Positions 23,908 through 31,370 of a stretch of 64,000 nt of DNA are shown here, piece after piece (positions within the stretch are counted from its first letter, which is position 1; each line of letters starts with the position of its first letter). The position numbers and the translations under genes are program-made. The notes under the pieces were generated by a model. That model worked only from the letters and a program-made list of their open reading frames with translations, was not told the origin of the DNA and did not search any database. Origin of the DNA: Actinoplanes oblitus (GTDB lineage Bacteria > Actinomycetota > Actinomycetes > Mycobacteriales > Micromonosporaceae). The stretch is from the NCBI RefSeq assembly GCF_030252345.1, contig NZ_CP126980.1, forward strand, positions 2,185,501-2,249,500, given 5' to 3'.

Positions 23908-24309
23908 TCAGCAGGTCGAGGCCATCGCGGTGTGCAGGCCGTCCGCACTGGTCCGGACCTCGGCGACCGAGGTGCGCACGGCGGCCAGGGTGGTCCGGTC
24001 CGGGCTGGCCTGCGCCGCCCGCAGGTCGGCGCCGAGCCGCTCGGCCGCCGCCTTCAGCGCCTCGGCCTGCGGCGCGAACTGCGCCTGGGCGTCCAGGTAG
24101 AGCTGGCTCAGCTGCTCCTTGAGCTGGGTCAGGTACGGCCGCAGCGCCTGCAGCCCGTTCTCCGAGACGTTGACGGTCTTGATGTGGCCGACGGTCACCT
24201 GCACCGCGTCCCAGCTGTCACAGACCGGCGGCGTGGCCGGCGTTGCGGACGAGTCCGAGCAGCCGGCCAGGCCGAGGACCAGCAGTACGACGACGAGGAT
24301 GCGCTTCAT
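23908..24309 (-). CDS. small helical lipoprotein, unknown function
   Basis: A 133-residue secreted lipoprotein. The signal MKRILVVVLLVLGLAGC has a lipobox with Cys 17. The mature part begins SDSSATPATPPVCDSW and is then almost entirely alpha-helical (VGHIKTVNVSENGLQAL; QLSQLYLDAQAQFAPQAEALKAAAERL), ending HTAMASTC, so two further Cys could form a disulfide. The layout resembles small actinobacterial lipoproteins of unknown role near stress genes. The ATG at 24309 has no clear RBS but is fixed by the signal peptide. It precedes the DUF7144/YihY pair on the same strand by 15 bases, so it probably heads that operon. Confidence 0.82.
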   Translation of the reverse strand: MKRILVVVLLVLGLAGCSDSSATPATPPVCDSWDAVQVTVGHIKTVNVSENGLQALRPYLTQLKEQLSQLYLDAQAQFAPQAEALKAAAERLGADLRAAQASPDRTTLAAVRTSVAEVRTSADGLHTAMASTC

Positions 24310-24425
24310 GGCGCCAGCGTGCCGCGCCGGTCGGATCCGGGGCCTCACCCGTGCCGGATGAGGCGGGATCCGCGGCACCGAACCGAGGATCGGGGGAGAA
24401 GGCAGGACGCGAGAAGGAGCGGCAC

Positions 24426-24968
24426 ATGGCCATCGGACCCGTCCAGTTGATCGTGCTGGGTTTCCGGCACCCGGACTTCCACGGTGAGGTCGTCGCCGAG
24501 CTGGAGCGGTTGCGCCAGAGCGACACGGTGCGCGTGATCGACGCGCTCGCCGTCTACAAGGACGCCCAGGGCGACGTGGAGGTCGAGCATCTGAGCAACC
24601 TGACCAAGGAGGAGGCGGTCGAGCTGGGCAGCAAGATCGGCGCGCTGATCGGGCTCGGCATCGAGGGCGAGACCGGGATGGAGGCGGGTGCGCGGCTGGG
24701 CGCCGTCGTCGCCGAGGAGGACGGCCGGGTCGCGGTCTTCGACGACCCGCAGGCCTGGGACGTCCTCGAGGACATCCCGAACGACAGCGCCGCGGCGCTG
24801 CTCCTGATCGAGCACCACTGGGCGGTGCCACTGCGCGACGCCATCGCCCGGGCCGGCGGGTTCCGGCTGGCGGACGGGTTCATCAGCCCGCTCGACCTGA
24901 TCGGGATCGGTCTGGTCAGCGCGGAGGAGGCAAAGGTTCTGCACGACCTGGAGACCTCCGGGTCCTGA
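24426..24968 (+). CDS. DUF6325 family protein
   Basis: A 180-residue soluble protein with the DUF6325 start MAIGPVQLIVLGFRHPDFHGEVVAELERL and the diagnostic stretch DGQ/AQGDVEVEHLSNLTKEEAVELGSKIGALIGLG (~45-80). A second half contains IPNDSAAALLLIEHHWAVPLRDAI and FISPLDLIGIGLVSAEE. It is structurally reminiscent of DUF1269 proteins (compare the gene at 1201), with a Gly-rich middle but without strong membrane helices. Start preceded by AGAAGGAG. Function unknown. An Arg-rich mini-gene follows 12 bases downstream, likely in the same transcript. Confidence 0.87.
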   Translation: MAIGPVQLIVLGFRHPDFHGEVVAELERLRQSDTVRVIDALAVYKDAQGDVEVEHLSNLTKEEAVELGSKIGALIGLGIEGETGMEAGARLGAVVAEEDGRVAVFDDPQAWDVLEDIPNDSAAALLLIEHHWAVPLRDAIARAGGFRLADGFISPLDLIGIGLVSAEEAKVLHDLETSGS

Positions 24969-24980
24969 GAGGAGGCTGAC

Positions 24981-25064
24981 ATGTTCGGTTCACGCAGAGT
25001 CGCCCGGCGTACCGGCCGGCGCACCGCCCGCCGGGTCGTCCGGCGCGTCGATCGCCGCCGGTAA
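24981..25064 (+). CDS. 27-residue Arg-rich peptide with RRxx periodicity
   Basis: A tiny open frame starting ATG 24981 behind a strong ribosome binding site (GAGAGGAGGCTGAC) and ending TAA at 25064. The product begins MFGSRRVARRTGRRTARR and has 13 Arg in 27 residues, spaced as RR pairs every four residues (five RRxx blocks, then RRR). The regular spacing and RBS argue that it is translated. It could be a nucleic-acid or acidic-lipid binding peptide, a protein partner tail or a short regulatory ORF; none is proven. It lies between DUF6325 (same strand, 12 bases upstream) and the convergent lipid kinase. Confidence 0.6.
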   Translation: MFGSRRVARRTGRRTARRVVRRVDRRR

Positions 25065-25080
25065 CGATCCGAGCGGTGCC

Positions 25081-26361
25081 TCAGCGGCGGCTGGCGAAAG
25101 CTAGCCGCCGCAGTCGCGTCCAGTCGAGGTGCGGCGGCGGGACCGGTACGCCGGGGCGCCGGCGGGGGAGCCGCACCCGGAGCGCACCGGGCCGGATCTC
25201 GCAGCGCACCGGGGTGGCCAGCATCAGCGCCTCCCCGTCCACGCCGACCGGGACCTCGGCCGGCTCGGCGTCCACGATCGCCTCGTGCGCGGTCCGTACG
25301 GTCAGCGACCGCGCGCGGCCCCGCCACCCGATCAGCCCGGCCGCGTCCAGCGCCCCGCGCACTGTCACCGCCAGCACGCCCAGTTCCCCACGATCCATGG
25401 CGGCCCGTTGCCCGGAGTCGGTCCGGTACGCGTTGTTGCTGATCAGCACGGCCTGCGGCCCGCTGACGGTGATCCCGTCCACGGTCAGCTCCAGCGGTGA
25501 CGCCCCGTTCAGCGCGGACGGCAGCAGGTCCAGCGCGGTGCCGATCTTGGCGTCCCGGTACTCCGGGCTCTGCACCACCGTCGCGTAGGCGCCGAACGAG
25601 GCGTTGTTGACGAACGTCCGGTCGCCGATCCGGCCCAGGTCGATCCGCACCTCCTCGCCGTCGGTGAGCGCGTCCAGGCAGGCCGCCGGATTCTCCCGGT
25701 CCAGGCCGAGGTCCAGGGCGAAGTGGTTGCGGGTGCCCGCGGAGATCACCAGGAACGGGATGCCGTGCTCGGCGGCCACCCCGGCGACCAGGGCCTGGGT
25801 GCCGTCGCCGCCGGCCACCCCGAGCAGGTCGGCGCCGTCCCGGACGGCCTGCCGGGCCACCTCGGCGACGTCCACCGCCGGGCCGTCCAGCAGGAACACC
25901 TCGGCGCCCAGCTCGCGGGCCCGCTCGTCGAGCCGGAACCGGCCGACCTTCCCACCGCCGGAGCGCGGATTCATGATCAGGAACGGCCGGTGCGGCGCCG
26001 GGGTGTGCCGGACCGCGGGGCCGTCCGGCTCGACGGCCAGCGCGCGCCGCCCGGCGGTCATCGCGCCGGCCCAGAGTAGGCCGAACACCAGCACCACCCA
26101 GATCAGCTGGGCGCGGGCGAAGAGCACCGCCACCACCACCGGGGTGAGCACCACCACCAGCCCGGCGGCCCAGCGCAGCAGGCGACGGTGGGTGAGGAAG
26201 ACCCAGGCGGCGGCCAGCGTCACCGCGCTGCCGATCGCGCCGATCAGCAACAGCGCGAGACTGCCGCGCAGGCCGGCGACCGCGAGGACCAGCACGGTGG
26301 CGGCCACGGCCGCGACGAACGCCAGGCGGGCGAGCCAGCGACGCGCACGGTTGTCGATCAC
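25081..26361 (-). CDS. diacylglycerol/lipid kinase family protein with N-terminal membrane helices
   Basis: A 426-residue protein. The GTG at 26361 follows AAAGGAG six bases upstream, which fixes the start within a longer open frame. Four hydrophobic helices cover ~13-115 (LARLAFVAAVAATVLVLAVAGL; LALLLIGAIGSAVTLAAAWVFL; AAGLVVVLTPVVVAVLFARA; VVLVFGLLWAGAM). The kinase domain follows: FLIMNPRSGGGKVGRF (~148), VAGGDGTQALVA (~195), ISAGTRNHFALDLGLD and FVNNASFGAY. The enzyme probably phosphorylates diacylglycerol or another membrane lipid. Divergent from the M48 protease gene and convergent with DUF6325. A second, soluble kinase of this family lies at 47039. Confidence 0.9.
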   Translation of the reverse strand: MIDNRARRWLARLAFVAAVAATVLVLAVAGLRGSLALLLIGAIGSAVTLAAAWVFLTHRRLLRWAAGLVVVLTPVVVAVLFARAQLIWVVLVFGLLWAGAMTAGRRALAVEPDGPAVRHTPAPHRPFLIMNPRSGGGKVGRFRLDERARELGAEVFLLDGPAVDVAEVARQAVRDGADLLGVAGGDGTQALVAGVAAEHGIPFLVISAGTRNHFALDLGLDRENPAACLDALTDGEEVRIDLGRIGDRTFVNNASFGAYATVVQSPEYRDAKIGTALDLLPSALNGASPLELTVDGITVSGPQAVLISNNAYRTDSGQRAAMDRGELGVLAVTVRGALDAAGLIGWRGRARSLTVRTAHEAIVDAEPAEVPVGVDGEALMLATPVRCEIRPGALRVRLPRRRPGVPVPPPHLDWTRLRRLAFASRR

Positions 26362-26625
26362 CTTGGGCTCCTTTACCGGTACGTCGGGGGCGGGCTCCGC
26401 CGGGTGACCGCGGGACGGGTGCTCAGGTCGTACGAAAGCCGTTGCTGTCGCAAGCGCCCGCGGCCCGGCGGCGAACCGCTCTCCCTCTCCTCCGCACAGC
26501 GTCGCCGCAGCCTTTGCCGTCGGCCTCATACCAGCGGGATGAGGTGCACGGGCTCTCCCGGGTGGACCGTCGGCAGGGAGCCGCGGCACGGCGATCCGCG
26601 GGCAGACCAGGAGAGGAGACCGGCT
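26362..26625. promoter_or_regulatory. divergent promoter gap, lipid kinase / M48 protease
   Basis: 264 bases between divergent start codons. Each gene has a good RBS at its edge (AAAGGAG for the kinase; GGAGAGGAG for the protease). I see no clear -35/-10 pair, operator or small gene inside, and the frames that run through it are extensions of the flanking genes without family similarity. Confidence 0.4.
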
Positions 26626-27492
26626 GTGTCGACGTCATCAGCGGTCGGCAAGCGCTTGCGGCACCCGGCCGAGATGCCGTTCTACGTGTTCATGGTGGTG
26701 CTCAACCTGATCATCATCTGGGTGATCCTGCAGGCCGCGATCACGCTGCCCTTCCTGCCCGACCGGGTGGTCGAGTCCGGCTGGGGCACCGCGATCCGCA
26801 GCGCGTTCCTCGGGCTGCTCCTGCTGGTCCCGGCGCTGGTGGTGATCCGCGAGACGCAGCGGGCCTCGGTGCGCGGCACCGCTGTCGAGCTGAACCCGCA
26901 CCAGTACGGCGACCTGTACCGGACCGCCGACGACTTCGCGCACCGGCTGGGCCTGCCCCGCCGCCCGTCGCTCTACCTGGCCAACGGGAACGGCACGCTG
27001 AACGCCTTCGCGGCGCAGGCCACCGGGCACGACTACGTGGTGCTGGCCAACGAGCTGTTCGTGAACCTGCGGCAGGACAACCGCGAGGGACTGCGGTTCA
27101 TTCTCGGACACGAGATGGGCCACATCCGCCTGCACCACGTCGCGCTCTGGTACCAGCTCTCGGTCGCCTACTCGGAGCGGATCCCGGTGCTCGGCCCGAC
27201 GCTGTCCCGGCTGCGGGAGTACTCCTGCGACCGGCACGGTGCCTACCTCTGCCCGTCCGGCGCGTCCGGGCTGGTGCTGCTGGCGTCCGGGCGGCACACC
27301 GAACACACCACCGATGTCGAGCAGCTGCTGCGCCAGGGCAAGGCGCTGCGCGGGTTCTGGGTGGAGCTGGCGCAGCTGCCGCAGTCGCACCCGTTCACGG
27401 TGCGCCGGATCGAGCGGCTGTTCCGGCTGGGGCTGCTGCAGCACACCCGGTCCGCCGGCTCGCCGGCCGGCTCGGAACAGTTTGCGAAATAG
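26626..27492 (+). CDS. M48 family (HtpX-like) zinc metallopeptidase
   Basis: A 288-residue membrane peptidase. The GTG at 26626 follows GGAGAGGAGACC. Two helices (~17-43 PFYVFMVVLNLIIIWVILQAAITL and ~60-80 AFLGLLLLVPALVV) precede the catalytic domain. The zinc motif HEMGH is at ~162-166 and the third ligand lies in LREYSCDRHGAY (~200-210). A short Ser/Gly-rich C-terminus ends the protein. The family degrades misfolded membrane proteins or activates envelope stress responses. It starts a rightward run with the small protein, K+ channel and DUF2550-like gene, with 11 bases to the next. Confidence 0.88.
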   Translation: MSTSSAVGKRLRHPAEMPFYVFMVVLNLIIIWVILQAAITLPFLPDRVVESGWGTAIRSAFLGLLLLVPALVVIRETQRASVRGTAVELNPHQYGDLYRTADDFAHRLGLPRRPSLYLANGNGTLNAFAAQATGHDYVVLANELFVNLRQDNREGLRFILGHEMGHIRLHHVALWYQLSVAYSERIPVLGPTLSRLREYSCDRHGAYLCPSGASGLVLLASGRHTEHTTDVEQLLRQGKALRGFWVELAQLPQSHPFTVRRIERLFRLGLLQHTRSAGSPAGSEQFAK

Positions 27493-27503
27493 GGGGCGAA
27501 GTG

Positions 27504-27728
27504 ATGCCGGATGCGACCTACCAGGTCCGGGTTTCCGGGGTGATCCCGGACGAGGTGCTCGCCGAACTACGTGACCTGACGGTGAGCGTCGAGCCGCCGG
27601 AGACCGTGTTGCACGGGAATCTGCCGGATCAGTCCGCGGTGGTCGGCCTGATCTCCCGGATACACGGGCTCGGGCTGCGACTGATCGAGGTGCGCCGTCT
27701 GCCGGCGGACGACGACCCGGCCGGATGA
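27504..27728 (+). CDS. 74-residue conserved hypothetical protein
   Basis: A small soluble protein, MPDATYQVRVSGVIPDEV, with a beta-alpha pattern and the stretch SVEPPETVLHGNLPDQSAVVGLISRIHGLGLRLIEVRRLP. Start at ATG 27504; an in-frame GTG sits directly before it (27501) behind AGGGGGCG. The fold may be a small ferredoxin-like or ACT-like regulatory domain, which is speculative. Its stop overlaps the K+ channel start (ATGA), so it is probably a cytosolic partner made together with the channel. Confidence 0.75.
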   Translation: MPDATYQVRVSGVIPDEVLAELRDLTVSVEPPETVLHGNLPDQSAVVGLISRIHGLGLRLIEVRRLPADDDPAG

Positions 27729-28402
27729 ACCCACGATTCGGGTACGGCGTGGTCCTGCTCCTGATCGTCGGTACCTACGTGCTGGCGCTCTTCGCGGAGC
27801 GGCGCTGGCTGGTGACGGTGCTGCTGGCCGTGCAGAGCGCGACGGCGTGGCAGTCGTTGCGGGTGGCCCGGGCCCACCGCGGGCTCCGGATGACCGGGGC
27901 GGTGGTGTTCCTGCTGGCCCTGGCCGTCGCCACGGTCAACGCGGTCAGCCACGGCCGGGCGCTGACCGGGGTGGCGTTCTCCGCGGCCAGCATGCTGTAC
28001 CTGCTGGCGCCGATCGCCATCGTCCGGGACCTGGCCCGCCGGGAACGGGTCGACGGGCAGACCATGCTCGGGGCGCTCGCGGCGTACCTGCTGATCGGGA
28101 TGGCGTTCGGCTTCGCCTACCAGTGCGTCGCGGCGTTCCAGCCCGGCCCGCTCTTCGGCGAGCAGGGCGACGCGACGCTCGCCGACGCGCTGTTCTTCAG
28201 CTTCGTCACGGTGACCACCACCGGGTACGGCAACCTCGTCCCGGCCTCGAACCCGGGCCAGACGATCGCCGTGCTGGAGGCCCTGATCGGCCAGCTCTTC
28301 CTGGTCACCGCGGTGGCCAAGGTGGTGGAGAACTGGCGGCCCCGCAACTGGAAACGGGACTCATCCACCGGGGATGACGCGACCGAACGGGAGGTCCGGT
28401 GA
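27725..28402 (+). CDS. potassium ion channel family protein (two-pore-helix type)
   Basis: A 225-residue channel subunit with an N-terminal helical region (~4-105, about four helices), then the pore module: helix LGALAAYLLIGMAFGFAYQCV (~115-136), pore loop and selectivity filter VTTTGYGN (TTTGYG ~164-169), and the inner helix IAVLEALIGQLFLVTAVAKVV (~180-200). The filter predicts K+ selectivity. There is no fused RCK/TrkA domain; the coupled small protein upstream could act in trans. The C-terminus is polar and acidic. Next gene overlaps by GTGA. Confidence 0.9.
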   Translation: MNPRFGYGVVLLLIVGTYVLALFAERRWLVTVLLAVQSATAWQSLRVARAHRGLRMTGAVVFLLALAVATVNAVSHGRALTGVAFSAASMLYLLAPIAIVRDLARRERVDGQTMLGALAAYLLIGMAFGFAYQCVAAFQPGPLFGEQGDATLADALFFSFVTVTTTGYGNLVPASNPGQTIAVLEALIGQLFLVTAVAKVVENWRPRNWKRDSSTGDDATEREVR

Positions 28403-28869
28403 CGATATCGACATCCATCTTTGTCCTGGTCCTGCTCCTGGCCCTCGCCGCCGGCCGCGAACGGCGCAGACGGCGGGCCTTCGCCGAGGACGGGCCGACC
28501 TTCGAATGCCGGGTGCGGGCCGTCGGCAGGTCCCCGGCGCCCTGGCGGCGGTTGCGCCGGCGCTGGTCCCGCTGGATGTGGGCGCGCTGGTCCGGCGAGG
28601 TGCTGGTGATCCGGCGCGGGCCGGTGCTCGACCGGCGGGTCCGGCTCGCCGCCCAGGTCACCCCCAAAGGCGTCTACGTACTGCCGCTCCGCGAGGGGCC
28701 CCGGTGCGGGCGCGATCCGATAGCGGTGCGGCTGCGGACGGCCGACGGCGCGGTGATCGAGGTGGCCGCGCACGCGGCGGCCCGCACCGAGCTGGTCGGG
28801 ATGTACGTGGCCGCGGCGTTCAGCGACCTCCCTCGGGCGCCGCTCCGGCGCCCCGAGAACCTGAACTGA
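28399..28869 (+). CDS. DUF2550-like single-pass membrane protein
   Basis: A 156-residue protein with one N-terminal helix (MTISTSIFVLVLLLALAAG) and a basic cytoplasmic region rich in Arg and Trp (RRLRRRWSRWMWARWSGEVLVIRRGP). A beta-rich domain follows (VRLAAQVTPKGVYVLPLREG; VRLRTADGAVIEVAAHAAA). The topology and the RWSGEVLVIRRGP segment resemble DUF2550 proteins, but the match is by eye only. The GTG start overlaps the channel stop (GTGA), placing it in the channel operon. Role unknown. Confidence 0.7.
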   Translation: MTISTSIFVLVLLLALAAGRERRRRRAFAEDGPTFECRVRAVGRSPAPWRRLRRRWSRWMWARWSGEVLVIRRGPVLDRRVRLAAQVTPKGVYVLPLREGPRCGRDPIAVRLRTADGAVIEVAAHAAARTELVGMYVAAAFSDLPRAPLRRPENLN

Positions 28870-28880
28870 AGGGAAACGAC

Positions 28881-29321
28881 ATGTCAGACGTGCGGGATCA
28901 GGAAGCCGACTACCTTCCGCCCTCGGCGGGACGCGAACCCACGGCATGGGTCGGCATGGTGGTCTTCGCCGGCGTCATGCTGTTGCTGATGGGCGGCTTC
29001 CAGGCGATCGAGGGCCTGGTCGCCATCTTCAAGGACGAGTACTACGTCGCCACCAACTCGGGCCTGGTGCTCACCTTCGACTACACCGTCTGGGGCTGGA
29101 CCCATCTGCTGCTCGGCGTGGTAGCGGTGCTGACCGGCATCGGGGTGTTCCTCGGGCAGATGTGGGCCCGCGTGGTCGGCATCATCGTCGCCGGGGTGAG
29201 CGCTCTGGCGAACCTGATGTTCCTGCCGGCGTACCCGGTCTGGTGCACCATCATGATCGCCACCGATGTGCTGATCATCTACGCCCTGTCGGTGCACGGC
29301 CGTGAGGTCCGGTACCGCTGA
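28881..29321 (+). CDS. DUF7144 family membrane protein 3
   Basis: A 146-residue protein with four helices: TAWVGMVVFAGVMLLLMGGFQAIEGLVAIF, loop KDEYYVATNSGLVLTFDYTVWGWTHLLLG, two further helices, and the end TDVLIIYALSVHGREVRYR. It is very close to the protein at 10164 (GWAGMVVFAG, DYTVWGWVH, MDVLIIYTLAAHG). The ATG follows GAAGGGAAACG. It lies 11 bases after the DUF2550-like gene, probably the last gene of the M48-channel run, and is followed by the 38-bp array. Function unknown. Confidence 0.88.
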   Translation: MSDVRDQEADYLPPSAGREPTAWVGMVVFAGVMLLLMGGFQAIEGLVAIFKDEYYVATNSGLVLTFDYTVWGWTHLLLGVVAVLTGIGVFLGQMWARVVGIIVAGVSALANLMFLPAYPVWCTIMIATDVLIIYALSVHGREVRYR

Positions 29322-29607
29322 TCACGGTGGGCCCGGCCGCCGGCCGGGCCCCCTTTCCGGTGTCCTTTCTGGTGTGCCCGGCCGCCGTGCCGGTCGGGTG
29401 TCCTTTCTGGTGTGCCCGGCCGCCGTGCCGGTCGGGTGCCCTTTCTGGTGTGCCCGGCCGCCGTGCCGGTCGGGTGTCCTTTCTGGTGTGCCCGGCCGCC
29501 GTGCCGGTCGGGTGCCCTTCCTGGTGTGCCCGGCCGCCGTGCCGGTCGGGTGCCCTTTCTGGTGTGCTCGGTCGCATCGGCCGGGCCCCGTTCCGCCTTG
29601 AGGGGGC
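29322..29607. other. intergenic region dominated by a 38-bp tandem array
   Basis: 286 bases between the DUF7144 gene and the HdeD-like gene. Apart from a GGCCCGGCCGCCGGCCGGGCC palindromic stretch just after the DUF7144 stop (a possible terminator hairpin) it consists of the repeat array and a short leader with GAGGGGG before the next start. No gene is supported: all frames are translated repeats. Confidence 0.7.
29363..29590. repeat. 38-bp tandem repeat array
   Basis: Six units beginning TCCTTTCTGG or CCCTTTCTGG at 29363, 29401, 29439, 29477, 29515 and 29553, each exactly 38 bp and nearly identical. The period is not a multiple of three, so frames rotate and coding is unlikely. Each unit contains CCCGGCC...GGTCGGG, able to form a hairpin. 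It lies between two same-strand membrane protein genes. Confidence 0.92.
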
Positions 29608-29611
29608 ATGA

Positions 29612-30148
29612 ATGGGACGAAAAGCGGGATGGCTGGCCCTGATCGCCGGGGTGCTGGCCCTGGTGCTGGGAATCGTCGCGTTCGCCTGGCCGTCGGCCAC
29701 GCTGAAGGTGGTTGGCTTCCTGTTCGGACTGAATCTGCTGATCGTGGGCGTGATCCGGGTGCTGCAGTTCGTGTTCACCCCGGACGCGCCGGTCGCCGGC
29801 CGAGTGCTCGGCGTCATCTTCGGGGTGCTGGTCGGCCTGCTCGGCATCCTGTGCATGCGCAACCTGGCCGGCTCGGTGACGTTGCTGCTGGTCATCGTGG
29901 CACTGGGCTGGTTGCTGGAGGGCCTCGCGGAGATCTTCACCAGCATCGGCCACCGGGAGTCCGGTGCCGGCTGGCGAATCGGGCTCGGCGTCTTCGCGGT
30001 GCTGGCGGCGATCGCGGTGCTGGTCTGGCCGGGGCTGGGGCTGGCGACGTTCGTCTTCATCGGGGCGACGACGCTGTGCTTCGTCGGCATCGGCGGGATC
30101 ATCGCGGGCATCGCCGGGCTGCGCTCCCGCGATCCGGTGACGGCATAG
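29612..30148 (+). CDS. HdeD family (DUF308) membrane protein
   Basis: A 178-residue protein of six predicted helices arranged as three repeated hairpins, typical of HdeD/DUF308: GWLALIAGVLALVLGIVAFAWP, LKVVGFLFGLNLLIVGVIRVLQF, GRVLGVIFGVLVGLLGILCM, SVTLLLVIVALGWLLEGLAEI, IGLGVFAVLAAIAVLVWP and LATFVFIGATTLCFVGIGGIIAG. E. coli HdeD is linked to acid resistance at high density; function here is not known. The ATG at 29612 is preferred over the overlapping ATG at 29608, which is in another frame. It is bracketed by the 38-bp array upstream and the repeat desert downstream. Confidence 0.88.
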   Translation: MGRKAGWLALIAGVLALVLGIVAFAWPSATLKVVGFLFGLNLLIVGVIRVLQFVFTPDAPVAGRVLGVIFGVLVGLLGILCMRNLAGSVTLLLVIVALGWLLEGLAEIFTSIGHRESGAGWRIGLGVFAVLAAIAVLVWPGLGLATFVFIGATTLCFVGIGGIIAGIAGLRSRDPVTA

Positions 30149-30183
30149 ATCCTTCACCCCGGGTCCGCCGGGGGCTGCGGGTC

Positions 30184-30265
30184 GCCCGTTCCCGGGTGGC
30201 CCGTTCCCGCATGGCCCGTTCCCGTGTGGCCCACTCGGGTCGCCTGCTCCCGGGTGGCCCGTTCC
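30184..30265. repeat. degenerate 15-bp repeats
   Basis: Units GCCCGTTCCCGGGTG, GCCCGTTCCCGCATG and GCCCGTTCCCGTGTG follow one another from 30184, then continue in degraded form. Probably slippage-derived non-coding repeat just downstream of the HdeD gene. Confidence 0.7.
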
Positions 30266-30452
30266 TGGGTAGCTTGCTCCGGGATCGTCCGCTCCTGGGG
30301 CCTGCTCCCGAGCCTCCTCCCGGTTTGCCTGCTCCCGTCACCGGGCTGAGGCCAGCGGTCTGGCCGCTGGGCGCCCAAGCGATCGTCACCGTCTTCACTC
30401 TCCACAGCTGGTCCCCGAACCCTCGTCGTCCCCACCCTCGTCCCGCTCTCGT

Positions 30453-30830
30453 GGCTGGTGCTCACGGTGGTATCCCGAGCTCGGAGACCACCGTGACGGC
30501 CAGCCGGTCTGGGGTGGCTGGTGCTGGTGGTGGTGTCCCGGGCTCGGATGCCACCGTGACGGCCAGCCGGTCTGGGGTGGCTGGTGCTGGTGGTGGTGTC
30601 CCGGGCTCGGATACCACCGTGACGGCCAGCCGGTCTGGGGTGGCTGGTGCTGGTGGTGGTGTCCCGGGCTCGGATGCCACCGTGACGGCCAGCTGGTCTG
30701 GGGTGGCTGGTGCTGGTGGTGGTGTCCCGGGCTCGGATGCCACCGTGACGGCCAGCCGGTCTGGGGTGGCTGGTGCTGGTGGTGGTGTCAGCGCTCGAGA
30801 GGCCACCGTGGCGGCCAGCTGGGGGTGATC
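30453..30830. repeat. 63-bp tandem repeat array C (related to array A)
   Basis: Six units starting GGCTGGTGCTGGTGGTGG at 30453, 30516, 30579, 30642, 30705 and 30768, each 63 bp. They share with array A (14471-14905) the period, the CCAGCCGG...GGCTGGTG inverted pair, the GGTGTCCCGGGCTCGG-like middle and a GTGACGGCCAG/GTGACGACCAG block, so the two arrays are one repeat family separated by 16 kb. Outer units are more divergent than inner ones. Confidence 0.9.
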
Positions 30831-30857
30831 TTGACCTGCTTGGGTTCGGGCGTTGCC

Positions 30858-30875
30858 GGGCGTACCGGGAAAAGC
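30858..30875 (-). repeat. dispersed element copy c
   Basis: GGGCGTACCGGGAAAAGC, the dispersed core in reverse orientation with an extra G and A. It lies about 30 bases beyond the end of the 63-bp array, as copy a lies before array A. Confidence 0.55.
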
Positions 30876-31370
30876 GGATCGCGGCCTGGAGCGGATCGCG
30901 GACCGCGACCGGATGGGCACCCGCTCTGACCGCTTCAACGGCGGCGCGGGCCGGCGGCCGAGACCGCGACCAGCTGTGCTCCCGGCGTGGGAACCTGCCC
31001 CGACCGGTACACACCGCAACCTACCTGGGGTGACGAGCAGCGGGCGCCTGCTGACGGCGACGTGGTGCTCGACGATTTTCCGCAGGAAGAAACGCACACT
31101 CTCGTGTTGTCCACAGTCCACTCGCCGCACGCTAGAAAAATCGGCCACACTGTTCGAGGAAGGTCCCCCCTGGGTGGGCGGGCTGTGAGCGCGGCGGGCG
31201 GCTGTGGGCTGCGGCGCGGCGGGCGGCTGCGGGCTGCGAGCGGCAGTGGCGACCTGCGGGTGGTGGGCTGCGAGCCGACGTGCAGAGGCGGCTGGCACGC
31301 TGCGGACGGCAGACTACGAGCTGTGACCCGCCGGACTACCGGCGGCGTGCGGTGAGCCGGCGTGCGGAGT

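Noticed and set aside
22602..23948. 448-codon version of the second YihY gene
   Set aside because: The extra N-terminal part is Arg/Gly/Pro-rich and overlaps the DUF7144 gene; the GTG at 23483 with GTGA overlap gives the normal family length.
14471..30830. Tandem arrays as CRISPR
   Set aside because: Units follow each other without unique spacers and there are no cas genes; the 63-, 38-, 29-, 22- and 15-bp arrays are plain tandem repeats.
30462..31298. Leftward repeat frame with TPPPAPATPDRLAVTVAS units
   Set aside because: Translation of the non-coding 63-bp array; no start signal or family match.
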